The position numbers and the translations under genes were made by a program. A stretch of DNA of 64,000 bases from Garcia nutans (lineage: Eukaryota > Streptophyta > Magnoliopsida > Malpighiales > Euphorbiaceae): positions 5,394,001-5,458,000 of the forward strand of contig CANTUV010000010.1 of the NCBI GenBank assembly GCA_947685225.1. The letters are read 5' to 3'. Each line of letters begins with the position of its first letter. Within the stretch, counting starts at the first letter, position 1. A model generated the notes under the pieces. It saw only the letters and a program-made list of their open reading frames with translations, made no database searches and had not been told where the DNA came from. This document shows positions 11,801 to 24,689 of the stretch, in pieces.

Positions 11801-14800
11801 TCCCAGATAGAATGCATAAATACATGCCTTCAAAAAATTAGAAGTAAAAGTGAGCATTTGAAACACTATTTTTGATCATCTAGCATTAATTGTAAGCCAA
11901 TTTATCATATATAAAGGTTGGTATCTATTCCCTACTTTCAGAAAAAAATGGAGCCAATATCATGTTTCATTTGAAATAATGCAGCAATTCAGCAAATGTG
12001 AGAAGCCCATGCATGTCCAATAACCAGGGGTAAAAGTATAAATAACAATTCATGAACTGCCAACTTACTTTTCAACAAAGGAGCAAATTTTGGCTGTAAG
12101 ATCTCCCTTAAAATCTTGATCACTTACTTCCAAATATTCAATTAACTCTTTCGTCAAGGCCTTTACATTGCTCTCATTCACAAGAAGGTAAACAAGTTCA
12201 AGGGCCCTTTTACGGATTGATGCATCTGAATCCTGAAAGAGAAAAAGGTTAAATCACAGGCTTCCTGAGCTGTTCAGAGATTCAATCTTTTCACTGATAG
12301 TAAGCATAACAAAACAAAAAAGGAATTAATATACCAAAAATTCATATTATTGATCACTACCAAAGAGTAAGATAATAAAAAAAATTACAAAGTAGAAGTA
12401 AAAAAAGGTTAACAGGGTAAGAAAGATCCAAAGGAGACTAATAGCATCGGCCGAATTTAATCCTCAGGTTTGATGTTTTCCACCAAAAATAATATATCAT
12501 AATCGAAACCCCTTATCCAAAAAGCTGTTGCACAACTTTACTAATTCTATTTTTACTAATCCAATGCACTCAAGTGCTAGGGAGCATGAATCCATAAACC
12601 AAGATCCAACTTTCCACATTCAACCATGTTTTTTAGAAGCTGGTTGGGATGGAGAGAGGGGGAGGGTAGATGGATTTAAAATCCTTCCCTTTTCATTTCA
12701 TGGTACAATCACTCATACCTTGACACATTCCAAAATTGTTGTCCTATGTCTTTGCACTGCTTGAGCATCTACAGTCATTGCCCTCATCAGCATGTTTAGT
12801 GCAACATACCTGAAACAAATAAAAGAATGAATTTATATTTTAGCAGAGAAATCTGTGACCAAAAAAGAATGTTATACAGCCCAGAAAAGCCTTTAAAAGA
12901 TCCAATAAACTTCAAATAGGCCGATTTCGACAGCAAACAGCTACGGTTAGACAAACATTTCCCATCGCCACATCCCAACTTATGCAAAGGAGAGACTAGA
13001 GAGCCATCAATGCACAAATAATCACTTCTCTCGCTACATAAAGTTGCACCCACACACAGACACATGCACAAATGCATCACCTGCTCAAGTAAGAATTTTT
13101 ACGATCAAACATAAAAGCTCAAGTCATTTTCAACAAGTTCATAGTTTCACATAACTATGTAACTATGCATAGGCATAAGAACACACAAATATGAATATGG
13201 TTGACACAACAATTCAAAAAGATCAGCCAATCAACAATAAATAAAAGAAAGAAACACACATATAACAACAGATAAAGAGCATGTCAAACGATCAGCAAAT
13301 CAACAATAAAATAAAAGAAACAAACACACATAAGAACAGATAAAGTGCATGCTTGGCATTGAGGTTGAAACTACTTTTCCAGAAAAACAACATTTTATAT
13401 ACTGTTTTCATGTGTTGTTTAACAATTTGAAAACTTTTATGATTAGAATATGTGGAACATATATCAAAAACATGCTTTAATGACCTCTAATTAACATCTT
13501 TAACACAGTGCTTTTCTCAATAGCAGCACAAATGGTAATGCCAAAAAGACCCAATTCTCGTTATATGGAGAGAATATATGTAAGGAACATCCCGAGTAAA
13601 TTTGAGATACTTTATCAGAAAAATTGAGTCTTGACTGAAGTGTTGTGAATAAATAGATATTACAAACAACATATTCTTTTTGTTTGTCCAGACCTGATAT
13701 TGTTGTCACGATTTGATAAGAATCTTCCCAAGATATTAATAGCAAGCACTCTTAAGCCACCATTATCTTCAATGCTCATGATAGTTTCCACACACTCATA
13801 TAAAATAGCATTCCCAGCATTTTTGTTTGACTCTGTTTTTGTTGCCACCTATGAAAAATGCCAAGCCAAAAATAAAGAAAAACCATCAATTCATGAAGGA
13901 AATTGAATAAAGAAAAAATGCTTTAACTGTGAGCATTTAAAAGCATATAAGGTAGCAATGAGATGATGAATCAGACAAGCCCACTTTAATTTGAAAATAG
14001 GCATGATACAAAAAGAATCCAGCAATTATATAGAAAGACAATTCTTTTTCTGCGTGAGGAGAAAATAATTGCAAAACAATAGCCCAGTAAGATGTTGGGC
14101 TTCACCCATTGATCAACTTATTCATGGCCATCCAAAGCTAGTTGACACAAGAATCAATTGATAGCCACCTAAATGGCTTAAGCACAATGAGATTACTCGA
14201 ACAAGAAGCATGCTCGTATGAAACATAACTGATAATTACCGCTATATAATCCTATGATCTGACGTCAAAAGTAATTTTGCTTAGGCAAACTCAAATTCAC
14301 ATTCCCATCAGTCAAAAGTTCAAACCACATGACAATTATACATTTGCGCGCACACACAAGAATACAGTATTTACTACCTAAGAATTAGGGTGTTCAAATA
14401 GGTCAAGACACAAGACACACGAAACACGTAAAATTACCGGGGTAGGATTAATATTTAACAAGTTTGAGTCATAAACGGGTCAACCCATTTATGACACGAC
14501 TTTAAACGGATCATGTAACAGGTTGACACATAAACCTGCTGTAACTCATTTAACTAAAATGATATAGTTTTAATACAACTTAAAACTACGTCATTTTATT
14601 ATTATTTGCTCTAAAAGAATAACAATAAGTCATATATTTATTATATTATTATAATTCTATTATTTTATAATGTATTATTATGTTATTTAGAAATAATTTA
14701 TTTAAATTTTTAATTATTCTTATAAAAATTTATTAATTTCATCCAAAATGAATTATTTTTAATTATTAATTAATTTAAATTTAATTATTTATGAATTTTA

Positions 14801-17800
14801 GAAATCATTTTTTAAATCAAATGTTAAAAATTAAATAATCTAATCTTTTAGATTTTATATCAAATAACTTTTTTTAATTTAGAATTTAGAATAGAATTTA
14901 TAAAAAGAATAAAATAGAAAATAAAATAAAATTTTCAAAAAAATTTATTGCAAAATTTATATTGGCAATTATACATTATCTCCTTAACTTTTTTTTTCTT
15001 TATTACTAAGTTTTAATACTAAAATATAATACACTCATTATTTACTTCATATTAATTATATTATATATTTTTATTTTTTTGTGTATTTTTAAAAAAAATT
15101 TTAATAAATTTATATTTCAAAATTATTTTAATCATAATTTTATTATATGAATAATTTTTTAATTGATTATTTAACAATATAAAATTATTTTAAATTAAAA
15201 ATATTATATGAGTTAAATGGGTCATGACAAGTTGTATAACTTGCACATAACCCACTTAAGTAAACGTGTTATATGTGTCGTAATTATATAACGCGTTTAA
15301 TTTTGTGTCGTGTTCATATCGATACAATGAATAAATAAGTCGTATTCGTATTGACCTTAATCGTACCACTATAGTGCATCAACCCAATACGAACACAACC
15401 CGCTAACCCATTTTAACATCCTTGCTAAGAATCCTATCCCAATATATGAGAATCACATCATACATAAACACCACTAACTACTAGAAGGGCTCACAAGGAA
15501 ATCAAGTCAAACATATACTACTCAATTTAACAATGCATTAATCTCAAGTTAATTGGAGTTGGCTATGTGAATTCAAAAAAATAAAAAATGAAAAAAAAAG
15601 CTCCTTATTGATATGTGCAGCATGGATCACCACAACAAGTCTCATTTCATCATAAAACACAAGCTCACAAACAATAAAGTTACAGTAGCTCTTTGTATCC
15701 TATCCACCGGCTTTCTCCCAAAAGTTGGAGAAAAAGTGAGACTAAATTAGTGTGGACTAAATTATGATGGCCCTTCTGCTCCACTTAATATAAATTAGTT
15801 TAGTAACATAAGTTATAGTATCAGAAGTGCAAAAAGAAAAACTTTATAATGTCGATTGTATTACTTGATCTCTTCAGTTCTGCTTGAAGTTAATAAAAAT
15901 GACCAAAAACTATGAAGAAATTCATGTCTTCAATAAACGATAAGTTTCATATATGCCAAAATTATTCCACTGAGACAAAATACAATAGAAAGATACAGAA
16001 CATAAATGGCAACAGACCTGTGCAAGTATGTCATTCATAGAATCACTAGCATCAGCATCCCCTTGGCCTAGCATGCGCAGAAGTCTAAGCAATCTGATAT
16101 GAAGAAATGGGTCTGTAATGCCAGCAATGTCATACTCAGGCGCATATGGACTGTTCACAACATCCTTTAGAGTTCTGACCAAACCCTCTGTGCATTTCTG
16201 CATGATTGGAAATATAACTTGTCATAATTGCAAAATATATTGAGATGGTTTAGCCATGTGAAACGAAGATCTAGCAATGTGCTGGTTAAAAAAACCGAAC
16301 AAGTTAGAGTAGATATAGCTAAGAAAGACAGAAGTAGGCTTAAACTGACTTAGTCAAAGATGGTCCAAAATAATTTTTTGATGTTACATCTATTAGAAGA
16401 GATAACCCTAAATTGTATTGAGTGAAAAAGAAGAATCCATATAGCCGACCCTAATTGACTTGGGATTAAGGCTTTGTTGAGTTGAATTGAATTGAGTATA
16501 ATTGCAAAAAATATATATATTGATGAGATTACTTAAGGTTAACAACTAAAAGTTTCAGAAATTTTTATGCAAAATAAAGCAAGACAATATAGATAATATA
16601 TATTTTAAATAGAATATAATAAAGTTTTGTACTGAAGTGAGTGCCAAAGATGAGCACTCCTTTTACAAAAACAAATTGCACAATTATATTCAAATATCTC
16701 TAATTGTAGATTACTGTACCCAAGGAAACCAATAACATTCAGCAATAAAAAGATGAATCTTAACTAACACCATACATATCCACAAGCTGCACACATATCT
16801 TGAAACTGTTCTAATCACTTGAAGCTAACTCCAGATCCCAACTTATAGGTTAGAAGCTAGATATTTGTCAGAGTTTATGGCAATGACAGTCAAATAAGAG
16901 CACGACTTTACAATATACCCAAGCAGATGAACTCACATTAGCCTTTCCAGCACAACCTAGTATTGGTTGGATGGGGACAATATGAAAAGATTGCTTTCTA
17001 CTTCCTAATATTCAAGTAAACACATTAAAAAGGTAACAGGCAATCACCTTTCTAAAATATTCAAGGGCTTCCGGACTGACTTTACATAGATCTGTACAAA
17101 GTTGAACGCCCGTTATCAAGACTCCATGATGCTTTTCTTTAAGCAAGGCAGCAGCAGGATTTATGAAATTTTCTGCCAGATCAGGTATTTTCTTTATGAT
17201 TCGGATGGAGCATAATGCTGCCTATAGTCATCAAAAAGCATCGGTCAACTTACAAGAATATTTAACGGAGAAGAAAAATGGGAAGATAATCATCATATTT
17301 CAGAACCTAAAATACGACACAGGAGAAGTTGTGCAACAACATATTTTCATCAAGATATTCCAGACTAGTTTTCCCAACCAAGATAAGTATAAATATGTAT
17401 ATATATAATTAATTATAAAAGAAAACTCAGAAGTTGAAAAGGCATGTTAATTTTTTCTCTTGAGGCAAAAAGGCATGTTAAGTTACATGAGCTTTGAGTT
17501 TGGAAATCAACGAATTAATCCAATAACAAATATATGAAACCGCATTCTTTCAGAGTTTATATTTTTTATTTACAGGGGCCCTCTCTCCTCACTTGTTTCT
17601 AGGAAATGCAGTATTGCTAAATTTGGAGGTCTAATAAAGTCCAACTACCTCCCTTTTCCATTTGACTATTGCTAATGGAAACAAAATAATTTAAAAACCA
17701 TCTCACCTTTTTTCGAATATTTGGATCCCGAAATTGCAGCAATCTTTCCACTTCTGGTGCAAGATCGCGAGCCATTTCTGCCGAACAAATATTTCCCAAA

Positions 17801-19848
17801 GCACAAAGAGCAAGTCCCACAATATATTGATTTGAATGATTGAGATCTCTGCAAATAAGTTAAGGTTTCCAAAACAGAGTAGGCTTTCCTTTTTTCTCAT
17901 TCATCAATTGGTTCTTAAAAGTTGAGACAATGATATAGGCAAACCATGAAAAAACAGAAACGACAACAACAAAAAATATTATATATATTCTAAATTGGAT
18001 ACTGTTTTAATGAGTTCGTGACCAACATTAGAACTTCTTGTCTTTCATCAAGAAGTAACATGAGGCCAAGGTATCCTATTCTCTTCTCTGGAAATCCAGC
18101 AGATGCAATCAACTTCAGGCACTCCATTTGACCAAAATGTGTTGGATAACCAAGCATGTGAATAAACATGAGCTTTGCAAGATTACGGTGTCTATAATCT
18201 TGATCATTTTCATTAATTGCCGCACGAATAGCAGCACACTCTTTTCTTACAACTGCACGTTCCTCTGCAGCAGTTTTGCAAGCACGTATTGCCCGAATCA
18301 TGTCCCTGTGCAATAATTCACACATCCAACTTCATGGTCAGATCTATTAACCATTGTTGATAGAATAGATAATTTGATTAGTCGTTTCAATTTAACTCAC
18401 CATATCACAGAAATAGTGCATGACTATAATAACCATAATATTGACATGGCAATCCAAAGAACCACATAATTATAAGTTGTCCAGACTACTTACTTAAATA
18501 CAGTTCATGTTTTTTAGCACAGAGAATTGTAAGGAAGAAGAACCATGGGCAAGAAAAAGGGAAGGAAAAAAATGTATACTTCGGTTGGAAGGGTAATAGA
18601 TGGAAGAGAAAACTAAGAGTGTTCCCTCTAGTGTCACCAAAATTAATTCACCCAAAGGCCATAAATAGACAGATTGGAAAAAGAAAATGGTACAAATTAA
18701 ATCGCATCTACTTAACTTTTTACCCTCTCAACCTAATGTCCAAAGAGAATGGCTCATTTCTTTCCCTTCTCAGCTACGTACAGGATGAAGATTCCAGCCT
18801 TTCCTCTAAATCTTCTTCAACAACCAAACCAAAAAAGGGGAGGAAACAAAAAACAACTTACCACTATTAAACTATAAATTTTGATAAAGGATAGCCTGTC
18901 AATTATCTATTTGCAAAATGTTCCAATCAAGAATTAGACACTATATTCAGAGATTGTGGACAATAGACACTAGGGTTCAAACAAACTTAGATCACGTCTA
19001 TACTTTGTGGATGCAACCCAGGAGTAGCAATCTAGAATAGGAAGAGCTTCTTTTGGAACAATGTTATGTTATGTTATGGAATGTCCTCATTACACTGCAT
19101 CATGTATCACTAGCTGGTTTAGGCTTTGCCTTTTCTCCAGTATTTCTCATAGGACGTCAAATCTTGTCCCAAAGCTTCAATATATTATCTTTTGTTTAGC
19201 AAGTGATTCTGGAAAAGCACATTTTAACCATACAGACACACAAAAGTCGTGGATGTAAACTTAAGCAGATAATATTGGAATGGCTCAATGAACAAAGCAT
19301 GTACTATAAGAGTTTAGAAGAAGGCACACGCTTCTTGTGCCTTAAACTTCTACATCTACAAGCACAAGAACCAGATGCCTCACTCATAAGTTATGGACTT
19401 CTTCACCATTAGTTTAGGATCTTTACCATTAATCAAAAAGGATGGAACAAATACTAATGGCTAGTGGGTACATCCTAACTCCTAACTCATTACAATATTG
19501 TAGAGCCAATCTAGATGTCATGCCTAACAAACTTCATTTACTTTAGAGCAGTTCTAATTATTTGTTCTCTAATTTTATTTTATGGTAGAAATTTTACTTA
19601 TTGAAGATTTATGCCTAAGTTGACATAATTCAACTCATGCACGATAAAAGGCCTCACATTACATCTTTTTAACTAGGCATGAAAAGACTTTGTCTGAGAT
19701 TCTAACAATTGAAAACCTTGTCAAATATCAGGCATAATGCAGGAGTAGCGTACCAAGTAGAAAGCAGGTTCTCTTCTATGCTAACCCCCCAATATGTTAA
19801 GATGGATGATTCTTCTACAAGATGTTCCAATTCAAAAGTAGTCCACTT

Positions 19849-19879
<31 letters not shown>

Positions 19880-20510
19880 CACAAAAGTGATGAATCAACC
19901 TCCTTCTCTCCTATGAGCATTGGGCAGCAATCAAAGGAACAGGTTACTGGATAATTGAGAAGTTACAAAAGCCCTTTGAAGTCTAAAAATTGGTATTAGC
20001 CATATGTTGGCACTCCCATTCTGTTCTGTCCCATCCCTTCTACTTCTTTCCAACATACTATGCTGAAACTATATTTAGACACTAATAAAACTCTAGCCCT
20101 CATAACTTACCATCTAAAGGCAAGGTGTTCCTACATTTCACTGTCCTCTAACTGCAACTAAACAAAAGCAGCTCAAAGCTAACCCATTCTATGCACTGTA
20201 AACTAAACGCGCATTGACCATTCAACTACCCAAGAGCAGCAAACTCCAACTACAACAACAAAATTATGGAACAAGTATTCACAAAACGCAGCAGATTCTA
20301 TTCCAATAATCCAAACGAATCGAATTATACTTCAATTTAGGTGAAGGCAATCCAATTAAAATCAGAGTTGCAAAACTCCAGCTCCCAAACATTGGTTAAC
20401 ACCAACAATTTCAAGAAATGTGCAAGTTTGCTTAAATGATCTAATAAAAATTGGTAAAAGTAAAGATTGTTAACTCACCTTAGCCGCGTACCGGTAGAGA
20501 AGGGATTCAT
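5894..20510 (-). CDS. AP1G: AP-1 complex subunit gamma (gamma-adaptin)
   Basis: Large subunit of the AP-1 clathrin adaptor, which sorts cargo at the trans-Golgi/early endosome with beta, mu and sigma subunits. Coding exons in gene order: 20510-20479, 18305-18003, 17848-17707, 17221-17048, 16197-16018, 13848-13694, 12809-12719, 12232-12069, 11494-11440, 10962-10840, 10706-10611, 9745-9618, 9108-9004, 8896-8640, 7906-7658, 7576-7401, 7128-7024, 5989-5894. All introns are GT-AG, and the exons sum to 2631 nt (876 codons plus stop), matching the usual length. The protein starts MNPFSTGTRLRDMIRAIRAC and ends NNFPRGL. The helical head spans about 1-590; the hinge about 600-750 has acidic-leucine clathrin-box-like motifs (LVDLLDLSDD, FLLDLLSIG, MMDLLDG); the gamma-ear spans about 752-876. 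No frame break was seen. Head conservation is very high (VGLALCALGNICSAEMARDL). Expression is probably constitutive (inference). Confidence 0.97.
14386..15424. mobile_element. Non-autonomous hAT-type element in AP1G intron 5
   Basis: Element of 1039 bp with no ORF and a very AT-rich core. It is bordered by the 8-bp target duplication CTAAGAAT (14378-14385 and 15425-15432). The left terminus reads TAGGGTGTTCAAAT; the right terminus, reverse-complemented, reads CAAGGATGTTAAAAT. These are imperfect inverted repeats of the YAGGG type that hAT elements use together with 8-bp duplications. Both subterminal regions hold short GGGTCA/GACACG-like words. Confidence 0.85.
16235..16505 (+). mobile_element. 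RTE-type LINE 3' end in AP1G intron 4
   Basis: One forward frame reads WFSHVKRRSSNVLVKKTEQV, then VDIAKKDRSRLKLT, and later KRRIHIADPN. This is the C-terminal tail of plant RTE-clade LINE proteins. Most in-frame stops lie where this tail usually has Trp. It ends in the family's 3' tail (GACTTGGGATTAAGGCTTTG) followed by TTGAGTTGAAT-like short repeats. It is a 5'-truncated copy, antisense to the host gene. Confidence 0.8.
19855..19880. repeat. Poly-C run in AP1G intron 1
   Basis: Twenty-six consecutive C on the plus strand, so 26 G in the sense strand of the AP1G pre-mRNA. Such runs are rare in AT-rich plant DNA. The exact length may be a sequencing or assembly error. Confidence 0.9.
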
Positions 20511-20830
20511 GATTGTGTTCGTTTTAAAGCTTCTTTCGCAAGTTCAAAAGATCCAAGTGAAACAGATAACAAGCCGAATCGATCAAAAATCAATCCCCGC
20601 CCGATTCAACTGATAGACCCGAACTCGGTAGTCGAAGATCCGAATATGTAAATTCCGGGATCTGAGAGAGAACACAGATTTGGATCTGAAAAACAGAGAA
20701 ATAGAGCGAGAGAGGGAGAGAGAAATGATGCTCTTATTTCTTTTCGCTTATTTGTGTTTCGCACTTCGCCTTCGCAAAGAAATCAATGAAAAGTTAAATT
20801 TGCATATATATACATACATATACACATAAA
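20511..20830 (-). promoter_or_regulatory. AP1G 5' leader and core promoter region
   Basis: Upstream of the ATG at 20510, the minus strand reads a GC-richer leader, then a CT-rich stretch (GAGAGAGGGAGAGAGA on plus near 20710-20725), typical of plant leaders. A TATATATA-like block at about 20806-20815 is the candidate TATA box. The transcription start is not determined. Confidence 0.45.
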
Positions 20831-21189
20831 AGTGCTTGCATTAATTGGCTTACCCGCCAGTGATGTAAAAATGCTAACCTCAGGGTTTTGATCGGATTGA
20901 AAAACAAAAATCGTGCGAGTTGCTTTATGTCACGATTTGAGACGCTATTTAATTAGTTGTTAGAAATGGTTAAGGCCACCGAAGGTGATTTTGCTACACT
21001 TTGCTTATTAGAATTTTTCTATTGCAGTCAATTTGCTATTTTCCGTTGATGGGCTCGCCGATTTTATTATTTTTATATTTATTAATTATTATTGGCATAT
21101 AAAAAAGAACTATGATTCATAATTGCCATTCAGAATTCTTGATAGATTTGGATCGATCATTATTTTAATTATTTGTTATTAAATTTTAA
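20831..21189. other. Short intergenic stretch before the LINE block
   Basis: AT-rich; no gene or clear repeat seen. It probably contains upstream regulatory sequence of AP1G and the 5' border of the LINE, which I cannot place exactly. Confidence 0.4.
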
Positions 21190-21271
21190 TAAAATGATTA
21201 TTTTTTTTGGTCCCAAACACTTTCCTATGCTCTCTTGTGGCATGAGTTTCTAGTTCCTTGTTTTCTTTGCT

Positions 21272-22057
21272 ATGGAAAGTCAGACTGCTCCTCGTTCCCT
21301 TCATGACGAGAAGGATAAAGACATTAGTTTTGATATTGCTCCGGCTACTACTGAGCAAAGATATGAGTATTATCTTGTGGAGATGTTCCTCACTTATAGC
21401 CCTATTAATTTTGTATCAATGAAATCCGTCCTTGCTGATCTTTGACATCCTCTTGGGGGATAACGATTACTGAGATTGGGGCAAAACGATTTCTATTTCA
21501 TTTTTACAATCAAGTAGATTTTGATCGAGCTATTGACGGTGCTCCATGGCTATTTAACAAACATCTATTAGTGTGGAGTAGAATAAGCCCAAACACGGAT
21601 CCTCTAAGAATACCGTTGATCTACGTTGATATGTGGGTGATTATGAAAGAGCTAAAACCAGGTTTTATGAGAGAGGAGGTGGCGAGATCTCTTGGGAATT
21701 TTGTTGGGAAGTACATTTGCATGGATACTAAATATTTGACGGATTCTGCAGCTATTGATGATTATTCTATGAGAGTTCGTATTACTCTTTATATCCGGCA
21801 GCCGTTGAGACGGAAAAAGAAGTTGATGATGGTAGGGGAGAGATGTTCTATGTTCTTTTTTCCTATGAAAGGATCTTTGTCTTCTGTTATTTGTGCGGTT
21901 TGCTGGGACATACTGATTCGTACTGTGAAATGCGGCTAAAGAAGAAGCCAGAAGAGCTGACTTTCGAGTGGGATGATCGGTTAAGGGCGGTCCCTCGCCG
22001 GAGCAGGAGAGCGGCAAGTCAATGGTTAGTAGGAAATGGTATGTCTAATTTGTAGGC
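21272..22057 (+). pseudogene. LINE ORF1 (DUF4283, CCHC zinc knuckle), broken
   Basis: Starts MESQTAPRSLHDEKDKD at 21272. An in-frame TGA near 21443 replaces a Trp expected before HPLGG. The reading then continues through the DUF4283 core (FYNQVDFDRAIDGAPWLFNK) to about 21830. A frame change follows before the zinc knuckle CYLCGLLGHTDSYC at about 21890-21935. In the family this protein is the RNA-binding chaperone. The stop and frameshift make the copy non-functional. Confidence 0.8.
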
Positions 22058-22398
22058 TAAAAATGTGACTGAAGTGAAGGAAGGAGATATGGAAGGTTCA
22101 AAGAATAGTGCTGGTTCTGCGCAATTATATTCCCAAATTTTTAGGAATTCCTTGTATGGCTATAACTCCACGTCAAAGGGGAAAGGAGAGGATATGGTTT
22201 TGATGGGCTTGAGGAGGATGTGGGCCCTAATATTCCTGGGGACCCAAAAAAGAGGCCTAGGAATGAAAATACAGCAAAAAATAAAATACCACCTAACATT
22301 TCTTTGGATAAGGATTTGGCAGGAGGTTCTCAGACCGGAGTTAACACTTCGAGTACCAAGACATCGGCTCATCCCGGAATTCGGGATAGCCGAAAACA

Positions 22399-24092
22399 AT
22401 GAAGATAATTAGTTGGAATTGCCGAGGCATTGACAACCCTCAGGCAGTAAGGGCTTTAAATGATCTGGTAATCAGCCATAAACCAGATATTATCTTTCAT
22501 ATTGAAACTCGCATGCATGGTAGTAGATTGGATGAAGTTAAAACTGTTATTGGTTTTGATAGTTGTTTTTATGTTGATAGGGTAGGTTTAGGTGGGGGAC
22601 TTTGTTTGTTCTGGAAATCCTATGTGGATTTGTCACTCTTGTCATATGCTAATAATTTTATCGATTGCAAAATTAATAATAATGGTATTTTTTGGAGGTA
22701 TACTGGTTTTTATGGTTTCCCTGATTCTAATAGAAGACGTGCTTCTTGGGATTTGATTCATACTTTAGCTAGCTTTTCATCGCTTCCTTGGCTTTGTTCG
22801 GGTGATTTCAATGATATTGCTTCAGAAAGTGAAAAATTGGGCGGGCCTCCTAGACAAAATTACTTATTAAATGGGTTTAGAGAGGCTCTTTTCAGATGCT
22901 AATCTTATTGATTTAAAAACTATGGGCCCTTACTTTACATGGGAAGGTACTAATCCTACTGGGGATAGGGTCAAAGAAAAATTGGACAGGGACTTGGCAA
23001 ACTTAAGTTAGGCCTCTATGTTTCCTAATGCTTTGGCGTCTGTGATTGTTACTCCCATTTCTGATCATTATGTCGTTTTGACTGATGTAGAACCAGTGTT
23101 ACAATCAGAGAGTAGAGAGTCTTTCTTTCGTTTTGATAACTCCTGGCTGGGTGAAGAGGGACTGAAAGAGGTTGTGAAGGATAGTTGGGTAAGTGACCCG
23201 ACAGCTGATTTTATGAGTAAAAGGGATAATTTGATTTCGAAAGTCAAGCAGTGGGGGAGGAACAAAAATAGGCAGTTTTGGGTTAGAAAGAAGATTATTG
23301 TTAGGCAACTTGAAGTTAATAGAGGATTAGCTGATGGTTCAGAGGTTTCTCGTCTCAAGGATGAATGGAACCAGATCTTGCTTACTGAAGAGACAAGAAG
23401 GAAGCAACATGCAAAGTTGTTCTGGTACAATCATGGGGGTAAAAACTCAAAAATTTTCCACAAGCATATCAGGGGCAGGCATAGACTTAACAAAATTAAG
23501 GCTTTGAGAGATGATAATGGTAATGTTGTTTCTGATTCGGAGGGGATGGCTTCGTTAGTGAAGAATTATTTTGAGAAGTTGTTCGAGAATAATGGGGTTT
23601 TAAACTTTAGCAGGCTTATTGGTATCACTGGTCGGGTAGTCTCGGATGAGGATGCAACATTTCTTCTGGAACCTTTTTTGCAAGGAGGAGTTTCATACAG
23701 CCCTTTTCAGCATGCACCCAGACAAAGCCCCGGGTCCTGATGGGCTTAATCCTGCTTTTTTGCAGAGATATTGGCCTATTCTCGGTGACGAAATCTTTAA
23801 GGTAGAACAGAATGGCTGCATAAAGGTACTTTTCCTCAAGCTCTTACTGTTACAAACATTGTGCTTATTCCGAAGGTTTCTATGCCGGAGAGTGTTATAG
23901 ATTTTTGTCCGATCACTTTGTGTAATGTTCTTTATAAGATTGTTTCCAAAGTTCTTGCAAATAGGCTGAAATTGATTTTACCTCATTTGATTGCTTTGAA
24001 TCAATCTGTGTTTATGCCAAACTAGTTGATTACTGATAATGTTTGTGTGGCTTTCGAGACTATCCATAATCTAAAAAATAGAAGAGCGAGTT
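22399..24092 (+). pseudogene. LINE ORF2 (endonuclease and partial reverse transcriptase), broken
   Basis: Starts MKIISWNCRGIDNPQAVRAL, the exonuclease-endonuclease-phosphatase fold with the NCRG motif; GDFNDI follows at about residues 135-140. The frame breaks at about 22895, resumes through LDRDLAN, a stop, SDHYVVL and the linker, then shifts again near 23700 into HPDKAPGPDGLNPAFLQRYW, the start of the reverse transcriptase. Sequence up to about 24090 still resembles RT (IPKVS, LCNVLYKIVSKVLANRLK), with further stops. The catalytic FADD region is absent. Confidence 0.85.
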
Positions 24093-24120
24093 TTATTTGA
24101 TTCGTAATGTTGTTTCTTAT

Positions 24121-24563
24121 TGTTGGGCTTGTTCTTTTCTTTTGGGCAAGTGATAAAATGGGGTTGTATTAGTTTTATTTTATTATTTGGTTTTTTAAAA
24201 TCAAGGCAGATTGCTTCAACGAAATTGCAATGATGGAGAGCGAGTCAAGGGCATCTGATGGTGGCCACTAAGAAAACAACTAAAGAAGCAAGATTTTTGG
24301 GCAAAATCTACAACGACAATAATCTTTTCTTCTATAAATAAGTTGTATTTAGTAATTGGAAGAGAATCTTTTTATTGGTTTCTTTTACTCTTCTTTTCTC
24401 CACTCTGTAATTTTTTTTCCAGTTTTAATGCTAATAAAATAGCCCAGATTATTCCTTGCTCTTAATGTGTTTGATTGATGGGTTTGTGAGATAAAAATTG
24501 TGTTCCTGGAGATTATTTTGCCTTGTTGGTTTTGTAGGTGTGAGAAAGAATTGAAGCAGATCA
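24121..24563 (+). repeat. Left (5') LTR of the gypsy element
   Basis: 443 bp, starting TGTTGGGCTTG and ending GCAGATCA. A CTATAAATAAG block near 24335-24345 is a plausible LTR promoter TATA box. Confidence 0.92.
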
Positions 24564-24568
24564 TATTT

Positions 24569-24579
24569 TGGTATCAGAG
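24569..24579 (+). promoter_or_regulatory. tRNA primer-binding site
   Basis: TGGTATCAGAG lies six bases after the left LTR. It matches the complement of the 3' end of initiator methionine tRNA used by most plant gypsy elements. Confidence 0.85.
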
Positions 24580-24689
24580 AAATGTTCCTCTGCCTGTGGA
24601 TGGTGTAAACTAAATCTGGCTATAAAGCTACTAGTGAACCACTTATCATTTTACAAGTTCATCGTCGACCAGCTCAAAAAATAGTTACG

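Larger units (their letters stand above)
21190..24092 (+). mobile_element. L1-like LINE, 3'-truncated, inactive
   Basis: It contains ORF1 (DUF4283 plus zinc knuckle), then an endonuclease/reverse transcriptase ORF2, in the order of plant L1 elements. Homology stops inside the reverse transcriptase, just after a NHNLKNRRAS-like segment near 24090. The rest of RT, the zinc-binding region and the tail are missing on this side. Losing the 3' end is unusual for a LINE, since reverse transcription normally loses the 5' end; a later rearrangement is likely. The left border is approximate. Confidence 0.85.

Noticed and set aside
22160..22399. Minus-strand ORF within the LINE
   Set aside because: It overlaps the spacer between LINE ORF1 and ORF2 and has no recognisable motif; a shadow frame.
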